64,000 bases of DNA from Lates calcarifer (taxonomy: Eukaryota; Chordata; Actinopteri; Centropomidae): the NCBI RefSeq assembly GCF_001640805.2, contig NC_066835.1, positions 8,550,227-8,614,226 of the forward strand, in the 5' to 3' direction. Of this stretch, positions 48,061 to 61,390 are shown piece by piece. The first letter of the stretch is position 1, and each line of letters starts with the position of its first letter. The notes beneath the pieces are model-generated. The model was not told the origin of the DNA. It did no database searches and saw nothing but the letters and a program-made list of their open reading frames with translations. Made by a program: the position numbers and the translations under genes.

Positions 48061-48442
48061 TGGTAGAGAGCGAGGGAGAGCAAGAGACACCCCCCACCCC
48101 CACCCCAAACCATCACCTCCTCCACACACACACACACACACACACGCATACACACAGACTCATAAATACACGGACCCAGCTGCATTAGCATATGGTGTAA
48201 TAATGAATTCACTAGCGCGCTCCGTAAATGTATTAAATGTGACAATTGCGCATAAATCTATTTATTATTTTCTGCCGCATGCTGTGCACGCACTTATTAT
48301 TGTCTTTAGGGTACTGGAGCTCTCCATGGTAACAAAGTGGAGCAGGACAAGGTGGAACTGGCTGACTGATATTAACTTTTGAACGCTGATGTCTTATTGT
48401 CACAAGATCATGGCTTGTGTTTAATATGAAGATAATCACATA

Positions 48443-48487
48443 AGCACATTCTTGGCTACATTTCCTCCACTTAGCCAAGAATGTGCT
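48443..48487. repeat. Perfect 16-bp inverted repeat, 13-nt loop
   Basis: AGCACATTCTTGGCTA (48443-48458) and its exact reverse complement TAGCCAAGAATGTGCT (48472-48487) flank a 13-base spacer. It sits upstream of satb1 at the edge of an AT-rich palindromic cluster. Confidence 0.9.
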
Positions 48488-48489
48488 CT

Positions 48490-48900
48490 ATATCTCATTA
48501 CAGTTACAGTACTATACTATGTAGGCCCATAATATATATGGCCTTCTATACTTTATAGTAAAATATAGCATTGAACTATATTGTTCTAAAACAATATTGT
48601 ACTTTTTTAAAAACTATATTATACTATACTATACTACACAGTATAGAAGGCCATATATATTACTATGAGTCTACACCGTATAGTATAGTAAAAATGGTAA
48701 AATATTAGAACAATATAGTTCAGTGCTATACTTGACTATACTATACAGCATAGCGGGCTATATATATTATTATAAGCCTACATAGTATAGTATAGTATAA
48801 TAAAGTACAGTATAGTATAGTAGAGTAAACAATTGTAAAATATTTAGAACAATGTAATTCTATACTATACTATATTAAACTATATTACACTATACTGTCC
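48490..48900. repeat. AT-rich cluster of inverted TATACTATA-type repeats
   Basis: Blocks containing ATATATATGGCCTTCTATACT (48533-48553, + sense) recur inverted at about 48639-48659. A third diverged unit lies near 48739-48800. TATAGTATAGTA / TACTATACTATA words dominate. The sequence could fold into long hairpins. Confidence 0.8.
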
Positions 48901-51568
48901 CATTATTATTCAGATAATTTAACTCTGACACTGCTCAATAAATCACATTGTGAAATATAATAATATAAAGTAGTATCATCAAAAGCTCACAAAAGAAAAA
49001 AAAGGAAAAATTTCATCACTGTACCTCAAAGTTTTGATAGAGCTGAATCAATAAGCATAGACAACAGCTTGTCCTCTTTCCTGTTTGCAGAAACCTGAAG
49101 TTGCAGCCAACTATCAGCAGACCTCCTCTGTCCAGTCCAGTGCAGATGAGATGCACTTCACCTCCACCGCTGTGATCCGCAAATGGTGCATAAAATCTCT
49201 ATGAAGGTGTCACAAAACAAAGGGTGGCAGGTATGTGTGTCTGAGAGAGAAAGAAAGAGGAAGAGTTAGAGATCCTTCAAACTGGCAGATAAGATTCAAA
49301 GACTTGCCTCATGAAATGTTACACCGGTGTGGTTACAGGTCTATTTTTTCTCCAGCCACGTAGATGGGTGGATGTTGTGCAATAGGAGCGTATGTTTGGG
49401 GAGAGAGAGCCGTGCTCTACTACTTTTGACTAATTAAACAAAGTGAATTAGCTATCTCCCCAGCCAGAGCGAGTCATGGCTGGTTACACATCATTCATCG
49501 TGACTAATTCAGAGAGAGAGATGTCACTCAGCTGGGTAGAAATATGTGTGTGCATGTGTGTGTGTGGGTGCATCATCCCCATAAGTTCACTGTTTGTGTG
49601 TGTGTATTTTAGTGATATCTGCTACAATTGTGTGTGTGTGTGCCTTTAAGTGTTTATATGCTCCCATTTCTCTCTCTCTGTCACCCTCTGCTCTACTATT
49701 TTATCACTGGCTTGATAGGTCGTCAATGAGGCTGGCATGCTAAATGATAATTAAGACCATTACACGCTCACAGAGCATGCTACCAGTGCAGCACACGGCT
49801 GCCTCAATTGCAGCCTCATCTCAGGGGACACCCTACTACTCACACAGTCGTGTATCTCTCCAAATTAGGTTAGATTTTCATTCCACCTCATTCGCCATGG
49901 ATGTGATGTGGTTATTATAAACTCATGATATGGTTAGTGAGGCTGCTGCCGTTAGATGGGTGGAGGCATCATGTTGGCATGTTAAAGGGGAAATGAATTG
50001 CCAACTCTCAGAATTGCACATCTCTGTTTCTCTTGTTCATGTATACTCCTTGATCTGTAGTATGTTTGCAGATACACACAAACGCTAACACAAAGCACAC
50101 AGAGGCACTCACAAATGCATGTGCGTGTTCATGCAGAGGAGGATTTCGGATGCAGGGCTTTTACTTATAATAGAACATTTTTTCATTGTTATGTTGGTAC
50201 TTCTGCTTAAGTTAAGGATTGCTTTTTACCCCACCGTCCTGGTCATAGTTCTATCCTGAAATATCCTAATCCACAAACCTCTCTCTGCAAACGTATTAGA
50301 TATCCATACAATAATCTTATCGCTGACATTGTGCCAGAACTAAGCTCGAAGGTAGCTGTGCCTCCTCAGGTTTCTTCCTGATCTGGGGTGTGTACAGGCT
50401 CATTGGCCTATTAACGTACTGGTACAGGTATCAAATACTGGCTGAGAAGAACATACCCTCAGGTTAAGTTGATGTATGGATAAAAGTCAGAAAGTCTTTG
50501 ACAAAAGAGGTTCAAGTCTGAATGCAGGGACCTCCAGATTTCAGATAAGATTGTGAGCTCAGGTGGTGTCCCCCTTTACCCACCAGATTTAAAGACTGAT
50601 GGGTTTTGTTTTGTGGGGGAGATACAGATGACAAGACAGAATAAAGGACAAAGGATAGAAAGTGGAAGTACTGGGTTAGAAGAGAGCAAATGGGCCTGAT
50701 ATGTCATGTGGCTGCTACATTATGATTGTATGACTGCTAATGTGGCTGTGTACATACTGCACGTACAATATGGGCTATTAGCTTTGTCAGAGTATGTATA
50801 TAGAATGAACTTATCCCATATCTTTAAACAGCCATACCCACTTCCTGTATAGCCCCAGTGGGCATCGTAAAAACCATTAATGTAAAATGTTGGCACAGTG
50901 TAGCCTTTGCAACGCAACAAGAGAGTTTTAAAGCATAAATGCAGGACTCTGTGTTGTGCAGGCACAAGGCCAGATCTGATTAGAGTAAACTAGGATTGTT
51001 TATAATGAAACCAAAGAACAAAGAGAGACAGAGGAGTGGAGTTGGAATTACAATAGAGACACTCATCATTCATCTTAAACCAGTGCCCATAGCTTGTCTG
51101 TAAAACACACAATCAATGTAATTACAATTCTTGCACTATAATTGAAACTTCTTTGATGAAATTTAAAACAGGTATGAAATGTGCTCTTGACTGTCTTTCA
51201 TATTTGAACAAACATCTCTTTATATTAAAGCCCCTTTCTGCGGGATTAAATTATTTTAAACTCTGGCGACCCCTAGCGGTGACGTGAGAAAAGACAGCAG
51301 ACCCAGGGAATAAATGGCTCAAAGCTACACATAGACTGCACCAAATTGCACAGTGACTCATAATTTTTCCACAGGAAAAAAGTCTCTATATCTTGTCCCA
51401 GCTGGGTGTTTGTAATTGTATCACTGTATCTGGGACTCAGCCATAATACAGTCTTCTGCCAGTTGGATCCAAAATGTAAGCTTTTAGCTAACTTTTGAGG
51501 ATGAGAACGTATTACACTCTCATAGCTTAACTGCTTACAATGCGAGTGTAATAACACACTTAAGAATT

Positions 51569-51569
<1 letters not shown>

Positions 51570-51654
<85 letters not shown>
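51570..51654 (+). repeat. Compound (AT)n(AC)n(AT)n microsatellite
   Basis: About 11 AT units, then about 20 AC units (51593-51632), then about 11 AT units. Confidence 0.95.
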
Positions 51655-53094
51655 GGTACACAGTGTAGTTTCTTGTATTTACAGCTTCTTTTGTGGCTGT
51701 TTTGCTTTATTTATTATTTTAACAATTTAGAAAATTTCAATTATAGTTTGTTAGCCTCTTGTTTTTATTTGTTTGTTTGTCTGTTAGGCATTTTTTAATT
51801 GGCATTTCTTTAAATTTAGCAATTTGTACACAGCAATGAATAACTGATTGATGATTTGATGACTCCGGGAACAATAAATGGAGTGATGTGAGTAAAAAGA
51901 CACTAATTTGTGGGGGTTTAATAGAGCCTCTGGTGAGGTAACACCCTGAGCAACAGTGACTCACTTTGACTCAACTGTCACTTCACTATGAAGTTAAAGT
52001 TAACTATGACGCACACACATACACACACACACACACATAAACAAACAAAATGTGTGCACCGGTGATCAGGCTTAAATGATGCATTAAGCACTTCATTACT
52101 CAGGTGAAGCATCACTCTGCGCTGGCTGTCTGTTTTAATTTTATTAGCTGGCATGTTTATTGAACTATCTCTCTGTGCTTAACTACTTCACACTGCCTCA
52201 CCTCAGGGACGTGATTCATGTGTCCTGTATATGTTTTGTATGAGCGTGTGTACGTTCATACACTTTCTTTGCTTGTTTGAAGCCACTGAGGTGGTATATG
52301 ATTCACAGCAGTCAGCCTTAGAGCACCTCATGACTTCACCTTGTCCAAATGACATAACAGCTGTAACAGCTGCTTCACTTGTGCGGAGGATCTGAGTAGG
52401 AGGCGCAGTGCTTGACTTTTGGTGTTTGGTCCCATGCTGTAGCACTCTTACTAATGGGATTGACCTAGATTGGAGTTTAGTTGGATTTGTTATGTTTGGC
52501 CCGCATACTATGTGTGAATGTGTGTGTGTGTGTACGTGTATGAACGTACTCCAGGTTTGTTGTTGTTTGCCGGAGGTGTCTTCTAAGTGTAACATAAGGC
52601 TTGTAATGGAAAATCTTGGATGTAATCCCATTTATGGATTTCCAGATGAGAGTCTGGGTTTGCAGAGTAGGATTATATGATTAGTTATGATTTCATGGGG
52701 CAGAATTTTGAAGTCTTCATTTGTAATTATCCATCAATTTACTCACTTCTTTCCTTAATCGAGTCACCATCGATATTTTAGAAGACAGACAATAAATAAA
52801 CAGTGTCCCTGTAATACATACATGTATGCCTTACTCTGCATTCTCCACAGAGTGAATGATGATATATGATATATTTAAGTCGTTTTTGCACTGTGTTTGC
52901 ATCACCGTGCGGTCCACATGAGGGCGCTATTGTGCCACTGATATGTCTGGTGAACACTTTTAACCCCAATCATGACTTACATGCAGGTCATGCCTTACTC
53001 TTGCCATCGGGTGGCGCTAAAAACTCGTGTGATGTCTCTGTTGCTATCGCCAGCTGCGTGCCTGCTGACAGGTTACTGCGAGCGCGTGGAGAGA

Positions 53095-53098
<4 letters not shown>

Positions 53099-53135
<37 letters not shown>
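53099..53135 (+). repeat. (AG)n microsatellite
   Basis: Uninterrupted GA/AG dinucleotides. Confidence 0.95.
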
Positions 53136-53136
<1 letters not shown>

Positions 53137-53689
53137 AGCGTGGACAGGTTGACAGTCAATCAACACAACAATATAAATGAACCATGCATCTCCGGAAGCC
53201 ATTACACTGCAATCTGTCTTGCAACGATTGCATTTTGTTTCAGTTTCATTTATTAATTTATACATCAAGAAATGCTGTTTACAACCTCTCTCTTTCTCTC
53301 ACCCTCCCTCCTTTTCTGGCAGTCTCTTTTACATAATGCCTGGACATCCTTTTTCTCTGTTTTTACGTTTCTTGCACCATAAATGCATCATTGTAAACTA
53401 TTGTTAAACGTATCTCTGAATTAATGTGGTGCAGTATAGTAGGAAGCAGGGTCAGTGATAATAGTGATATCAAACTATTTTTCACTTTCACTGCTTTTAA
53501 TGGGGTTTCCATCGATCGAGTTCCTAGTTGGTCTCTATTCTTCTATTGTGTAATTGTGAGCGATTGCACAAAGATAAACCAACGGCCACTTTATTGGTGA
53601 AAAAATACAGATGGTTTCTCCAAGAAGCTGGAAAAAATGTGGATAAAAGTTGTGTTTCTGACTTGCGAAGCCACCGTATCTCCACACCG

Positions 53690-54203
<514 letters not shown>

Positions 54204-54544
54204 TAACAGTCGAATCTTTATTTATCAGCTATTACAGATTTTTATGCAAAATCTCGGGTGAATTGAATTCTGTTTTGGACGGAAATTGACTGCAGCCTGC
54301 TTCCTTGAGATCCTTGAGTAGATTAAGAGCCTACCACCCACAAAAAATCTCATCAACTGTATGCCTCTCATGCGTTTTAGGTTTGTTGCCCTTGATGCGA
54401 ATGGCCTTTGATTTAAAGGTCACGTCAGGTATCTCAGGCCACACTGCTTTCCCTTTTTCTAAGATAGACTTTAACTCCAAGGTAACTCAGACTTGTTTTA
54501 TGTCTCAGGATCAGACAGTTGTGGAAAGCCGGAGCAATTAGTGT

Positions 54545-54619
54545 GGTGAGGCTGTCGCTGTCTGTGGTGCTGAAGCTTCAGCGGGTTTCAGCACCGCGGA
54601 CAGCGACAGCCATATCACC
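54545..54619. repeat. Imperfect 30-bp inverted repeat (hairpin)
   Basis: Left arm core GCTGTCGCTGTCTGTGGTGC and right arm GCACCGCGGACAGCGACAGC are reverse complements with two mismatches. Pairing extends through TGAA/TTCA to a 12-base loop. Confidence 0.85.
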
Positions 54620-56974
54620 AGGGTTAAAAACAAAACAAAAAACAAACCAAAAAAAAAAAAAAAAAAAACTGGGCGCTCACGCAAGTCTCCCAGCTCCACA
54701 CGTTTGGACAACTCGCTCACAAGTTGCAGCCTGTGTCACAATATTTGATATTTGCGAACACACCTGGGCAAATGCAACTTTTCCGCACGTTGTCCACACG
54801 TCATTTCTTTGTGAAGTTCAACCTTTATTAGCTCTGCTCTTTTCGCCGGCAAGTCCTGCGGCTAGAGCGAGCTTCCCTCCCTCCGGTCCGAGACCAGCAG
54901 TCGCATTTATCAAAATTAATTGGTTCGTCGGCGGCGGCATTACAGCAAGTCTTTTTTTCCCCAGGCTGAGGCAGACGCAGGCATTTCTAAAAGACAACTT
55001 TTGTCTGAACTCTCTCCTCTTATCTTAGTGGCCCTCTTTTTTTTCCATAATGAACATCTTCTACTGCTCTTGGAAGATTGTTGGAAATCAGTCTTTTTTT
55101 TAACAGCTGTCGTTCGCTCCATGTTTAGTCCATTTTTTGTCCTTCCTTTCTGCTTAGTTTCAGCTTTTAAGAATTTGTTGTTTGTTTAGGGTATGCGTTT
55201 TTGCAGTGATTTGTTTTGTTTAGAAGCTGTGTTATGCCCCGTCTTTATCCTTTAATTCAGATAGTGTATAAGTGTTACACAGGGCTTCCAATAAGGGGCC
55301 ATGTACAGTGTTGGAAACTAGTATTGTGCACCTGATTATCTTGTCAAAAGCAGCACAAATATCACTTTTTGTGTCACAATTATTTTGCTGCTACAGCTTT
55401 TTAAAACATGCTTTTCAGTCAGCATTTTGTGCAATCTGAGCAAATACCCAACACCTACTGTTAAGATGTCTTATTTTAGACTTATTGGTAATATTATGTC
55501 ATGCCTTTAGTGGCTGTATCTAACCCAAACTCCTCACCTTACCCTTCTCATACCCACTCTTTGGGACATACTGTTTCCTGCGGGATGTTCATACCACTCA
55601 GAGAGACACAATAACAACCACAGACATCCATCCTTGTTTCAGTCCCCATAACTGCTGTTGAGCACCACTGCACGGGTAAGAGCAGGCTATATGTTGAGTA
55701 GCAACAAACATTCAGCTGCCCAGACAAGATCTGTGTTCTAACACAAGGGGATTGCAGTGGTACTGTACCTGAAACAAGTGGTTTGTCAAGCCCCAGAGAA
55801 TGAACTGCTGTCCTTGAGCCAGTGAGGTATAGAGGAAATTAACGTTGGATTTGGACGGCAAGATGGGGCAGACTGAAGGCAGTGGAGCCTGACGGGACAA
55901 ATTGGGGGCTGTTGGCCTGGCCAGGAGCACATATAAGGGAGGTGCCAGGTTCACTGCTATGTGATCCCCTTTGACGTCATCCAGAGCCCATGCAGGCAGG
56001 TCAGCCTTGGTAGCAGTGTATGATAAATGGGTGAAAGTGAAAGTAGGCAAGTCCTTAACTTGGTCTGAAAAGGTCTTATACGTTTACTGGTGGCCTTTAA
56101 AGCCGATTAAACTTTTTCAGTGTTGAGAGAGATATATTCCTCCATGTTCAGACCCAGGCTTATTCAAATAAATTGAGGTGTCCCAGGTATAACCCAATGG
56201 TTACAAAGGCAGTTAATAATTGGAAAATTTCAGGTTCAATTCAATTCTATTAACAGCAAACCCAAGTTTGCTTGCTTTTTTAAGTAGCTCAGATGAGGCC
56301 AGATGTAAAATGTTGAAGGGTTTAATCACTGTTCTGTGTTTAGAGAAAGTAGCAGTTTCTCAATTGCTCACAGTTCCTCGGAGGATGAGGGAGGAAATAT
56401 ACATAAATATTCCCACAGCATCCCACGGCTGTTCATTTTGAACAAAGTCGTCTCTCAGCTCGATGCATGCTGTCTCAAAAGACCAACAGTGTTTGTGCGT
56501 TTCACTGTATGCTTTGTCGACTTAGTGGTTGACAGACACAAACACCTCTGATCGCTGTATTGGGTTCGGTGTGTCCCTGTTTGCTTGTACTGTAACTAAA
56601 ATAACAGAATCTGTCTGTGGCTCTGCACTGTGATGACTGTGTTAGAGTGCTGTGACACCATGTGTCATCACTACAACAGTGCACCATCCAGGTGACAAAT
56701 CTCACCACCTGTCCGTCACTGGAGCTGTATTTAGTGGTGCGGTGCTCATTAGAATCACACATTGTCACTTAGCTTACATAAATATTTCTTTTACACAAAA
56801 CCGGGGTTTTTTTGTACCTTCTCTCTCTCTCTTTCTCTCTGCCTTTCTCTTAAAAAAAAAACACTTCTTCTGGCCCCTAAATATACTTCAGACAAAAAGG
56901 ATGTTTGGTTGAACTCATAATAAATCATGTCCACAATAAGGCATTAACCTGTTACTGGGGGTCCTAAGTAGATA

Positions 56975-57026
56975 TTGCCTCATTTTAAGGGCTCATGAGC
57001 CAAAAAGGCTGAGAACTGCTGCACTA
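56975..57026. mobile_element. Fragment of a hAT-like repeat end
   Basis: CATGAGCCAAAAAGGCTGAG followed by AACTGCTGCAC resembles the terminal sequence of widespread hAT-derived repeats. Only one end is recognisable. Confidence 0.3.
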
Positions 57027-57831
57027 ATATAGTCATTTGAAGAGTATGTACAGTTTTTGAAAAAGAAAAAAAACACCAGAAATTCAACATATGTATGTTA
57101 TCATTTTGCTAAAAAGTAACATCAAGTAAACAAGTTTGCTCTTATTTTGCATGTATGTAAGTCTAATTTTAGAATTCAGTTCCTTTATAATTGGTACCTA
57201 TAGTGTAGTACATACATGGTCATGTCACTTAAGTGCAGTAGAGGTATATCCATATGTTTCCCTGTACTGAAAACTTAATACCTCTGAAGTGAAGTCATTA
57301 CTGTCAGTAATGAGTCATTACTAGTCTCGTCAACACACCAGAATATTTGCTGACTTGACAGCCTGTCAGCCAATAATGGCGTTGGTTGGGGAGATGGAGA
57401 CTGAAATCGTCTGTCCTTCTGCCAAATTAAGCAGCAGACGGTTTGGTGGTACAGCCGTAACAGAGGGTCTCCCAGTGTGTGCTGCATGCTCCCTATCCTG
57501 CACCATTCTTTTAGATCGCTATTTTCTAGCTCTCAGCACACACTAGTTCCACCTCCACTAGGCAGGTAATTACTGTCACAATCACTGACACAAAGACTTG
57601 GAACAGCTGTGTGTTGAGTCAGTACAGGGCGGCAGTGGTAATGTTTAAGTGTGTATGCGAATGAAGCAGGGAGACAGAGAGAGAGAGAGAGAGAGGAGAG
57701 ATAGAGACAGAGGGAGCGATGAAGACAGAGGAGGAAACAAGCAGAAGGAAAAGGGAAAGTGTGGAGCATTTTCGGCACTTTGCTGGTGTGTGTCACAGAA
57801 CTTTATGTGTGTATGTGTGCGTAGGTGTGTA

Positions 57832-57835
<4 letters not shown>

Positions 57836-57879
<44 letters not shown>
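57836..57879 (+). repeat. (TG)n microsatellite
   Basis: Uninterrupted TG dinucleotides inside kcnh8 intron 1. Confidence 0.95.
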
Positions 57880-57883
<4 letters not shown>

Positions 57884-60800
57884 CGCTCGGCTGTCTCCGT
57901 CTTTGAGCATGAGGGTAGTAAAGCAGAAGTTTCCTCTCCACTGATTAACTTTCTTTAACTGCAGCACATCTAATTAAGCTGTTAAAAAGTGGCTGTGGGA
58001 TCCCACATCGTGATTACCACTCGCTGCCAGGTGAATGTTTAAAAACTCATCACAGTATCGTATGCAATAAAAGAAACTGTCAGATCCTGCTGTCTCAGAG
58101 ATGACGTAGGATATAATGCTGCTGTCCCTATGGCTCAGCAACCTTATGACCTGCAGTAAGACCCAGGGAGCTAATTACTGATTTTGAAACACCACAGACC
58201 GCATACAGACACTATGTTTCAACACAGTTTATGAAAGTGGAGATAACCTGGATTATTTATTGGGAAGACATCGGCAACTGTTTAATTTCCCTAAATAGAT
58301 GCTCAGTAGATTATTATCTCAGTAATATCATTACCCTAACTTGTGAAAAGGCAGGTCTGATGTTGTCCTCAGCCAGAGACTGACTGTGAAAGAAGTAATG
58401 AGCGCAGTTATGAGACTGTGAGGGAGTAATCAATCATCATTGACTGTAGTGCTGCAGGGTGCAGAGGGGTTCTCACTTACTGGCAGTGGATTGGCACTGC
58501 TGTTCCCATTTTCTCCAAAGCCCACTTAATATCAAGAATGTTTTATCTTATGGTAAAAATAAACAGAAAGGATGGTGCTGTGCTGTATCATAGTAAACGA
58601 TGCAGAATATAGAAGACCTTTTTTTCTTTTCACTAAATCATATCACCAGAAAGTAGCACAGTGAAATCCGTTCACGTATCGTGGTTTGGTAATATAGCGA
58701 CTACTTATAGGGCTAATCAGTAACAAGGTACTTAACCAGGCTAACTGGCTTGCCGCCATCTGGCTACCAGTTGATAAGCTCTAGTTAGCTTGCTAGCTAC
58801 CACAAAAAGTTTACACATTTATTTGAAAAAGACATATTTGTACCATCAAAGGTTGTGTGTTCTGTTTATTCTAATTGCTAATTGCAGGAGTTTACAGATT
58901 TTTCTTTTTATTTCTGAAAATAGCTGCTTGCTGCTCCACTGCATAAACTATAAAAACAATTATGTGCCTCAAGACAACATGTTTTAACTTGTATTAATCA
59001 CGCTGCTTCCTACAGCATCATCAGTTGCATGTTGTGTTAAAAGTAACAAGATCCTGAGCATCTGCCGAACTCATTCATTGTAAATCATCATAGCTAAAGG
59101 CATCAGCTAAGTGACGAAAATGTTAAATTAGTGTTTTGAATTAATAGCAACCCAGCAGTGTCCACTGGCTGTAACAAGGCTTTGACAAAGTATGCAGTTA
59201 AAGGACACAGCCACCAGACTCAGCAGGCAAACACTGTCCTCACAGTGAGGTCACTAGACTTGATTGTCACTGTGTACCTAAATGCCTCGTCTGCTGCACC
59301 AAACTTCTGGGACTTCGGCGTGAGAGCTCTCCTCGTCACCGTGGACGTTCTGCCTTGTTAACCCGCCTAATGAGCGAGATTCCTCTCCTAATCACCGTCT
59401 CTAATGGACTGTCCAAAACGATCGACAAACGGGGTTTCACCAGCGGAAGTCTGGGCCAAGTCGGCCATTTTTAGACTCAATTAATTTTTCAAATGAGAGG
59501 ATTGGGCTCTGTGAGAAAGAGAGAGAGAGAGGCTGTGACTGATTTTTTTTAGGAAGCAGAGAGGGAGGCAGACAATGGAGGGTGAAAGAGATACTGACCA
59601 TGAGAGATAGAGAAAGAAAAGCAGGGAGGCGGGCTGGGAAATTACAGGAATGTAATGACTGGTGTAATGTTTCAGCTCGGGAGAGCCTGGGGGATTGTAT
59701 GATAAAGAGCCACAGAAGTGATTAAGGCTGTGGATTTGTCTAATGATTTTCTGTCTTCAGTTGTACGGTGTGAGGGGATTACCACTGTTGGCATGGCTGT
59801 CTGAATGTGTGCAAGCATATACTGTATGTGTGTGCATTTTTATTGATGAGTGTATCCTCTGACCTCATCACAAAATACACACAGTAGATACACCTACAGT
59901 TTGTACATAAATTTACATCACATAATTCTCATAATCCCATGTGTTGACTGGATTCAGCATCTATTACTAAGATAAACTGTACAGTTATAACCTTGGTTGC
60001 CATGGTGTGTGTCAGTGGTAACTATGGCAACTCTAGAGTGACTTTATTGTGGTTATGTGACTGTGCTCTGTAGCTGTTTCAAAGAGGCCTGCATGAATTT
60101 TGGCACAAAAAAGGTGAGGAGGTCTTTCCATCCATCTCTCCACTTCCCCACCATTTTTTTTTACCACACTCCATCTCCATCTTTCATCATTCCACCTCTC
60201 ACAGCTCCATCTCACTTACTTTCAACTTTTCACATCACCATCTCGCCCTCTGTCCCTTTCCCGCCCTCATTTATCCGCCTCCCCTTCTCTTCCCCTTACC
60301 TGTCCACATCCCCCTCATCTTTTACTTTCTCACCTCCCTCATCATCCATCTTTTTCTCCGCCTGCTGTGTCTCTCTGTTGGTTTCTGCCCCCCCCCCCCA
60401 CTTTCTCTTTCTGTATCTCCACTGCTTCCTCATGCTTGCTCACCCATCATAAGAGTTGTGCCTGAAATAGCTCTGGGGTTGCTCTGAGTGGTGGCACAGG
60501 GCTGTTGAGGAGCTGGTGAATGTGCATACAGAGCACTTGTGAGTCTGTTTAAAACAACAAATCTGGGACAAAGCAGTGTGTAGACAAGATACCCCCTCTA
60601 TGAACACTAATGCTCCTCTTCTTCACTACCACCATTTGTTTAGGGGAGGAATGCATCTGATTATGCAGTTTGTACTGCTTTAGATTTCCTTCTGACCCAC
60701 CTAGTTATTGCAGTACTGACCTGTTGAGAAAGTAGATTTCAACAAGTCTCATTGCACTGAAAAACAACATGAGCCTTTTCTGTTCTTTTTGTAAATACAC

Positions 60801-60940
60801 CATATCTCAGAGCCCCCCACATATAGATGGCTGGAGGAAAAACGATGTTTGTTTTTTCTATGGTTAAGGTCTACAGATGTTATGGTACAAAAAGTATTTG
60901 ATTAAGGTCAGAAAAAAGGTTTAGGTTAAAACAAGACCAA

Positions 60941-61390
60941 GAGTCCACAGTCATGTCTGCAGCTCTATGAGGCTGTATTCAGGAATAGTGGTGCTGTGAA
61001 CTAAATGCTAACATTAGCATGATAACATGTTCTCAATGATTAAGAAACATGCTGCTTTTTTTACAGGTATGTTTACTGTCTGTTAGCATGCTAACATTTA
61101 GCACTAAGTACTGTATTAAACACATTTTGACCTGATGATTGCAGAAGAAAGCTTGAGGAAATGTTCTTACAGTTCAACCTGTGTGGAGGAATGTCTAAAC
61201 AAAATTTAATGGTAATCCATCTAGTACTTACTATTATTATATTTCACCTCTAGAGGAAAATTTTGGTCAGGAGGATTCATCTTCTGGGGATCATGAATAT
61301 CTGTACCTAAATTTCATAGTGATTCATCCAGCAGTCATTGAGATATTTCAGTCTGTACCAATCAGCCACACTGCTAGCTTGGCTAAAAAC
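60941..61390 (-). mobile_element. Same repeat family, copy 2, reverse orientation, in kcnh8 intron 1
   Basis: This copy carries the reverse complements of two 17-mers from copy 1: TTGAGATATTTCAGTCT (61338-61354) and GGATTCATCTTCTGGGG (61273-61289). It also has the alternating GCTAACATTAGCATG motifs that are weakly seen in copy 1. The long inverted flanks of copy 1 are not evident here. Confidence 0.65.

Noticed and set aside
47744..48382. 212-codon open frame on + upstream of satb1
   Set aside because: Composition is low complexity across a CA repeat with no domain. A divergent non-coding transcript is possible, as human has SATB1-AS1, but nothing here supports a protein.
48490..48900. Possible CRISPR-like or tandem repeat array
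   Set aside because: Units are inverted and diverged without regular spacers, and the genome is vertebrate.
54519..55028. 169-codon open frame on + in kcnh8 intron 1
   Set aside because: It crosses a poly-A run and the hairpin, with no domain and no conservation that I can recognise.
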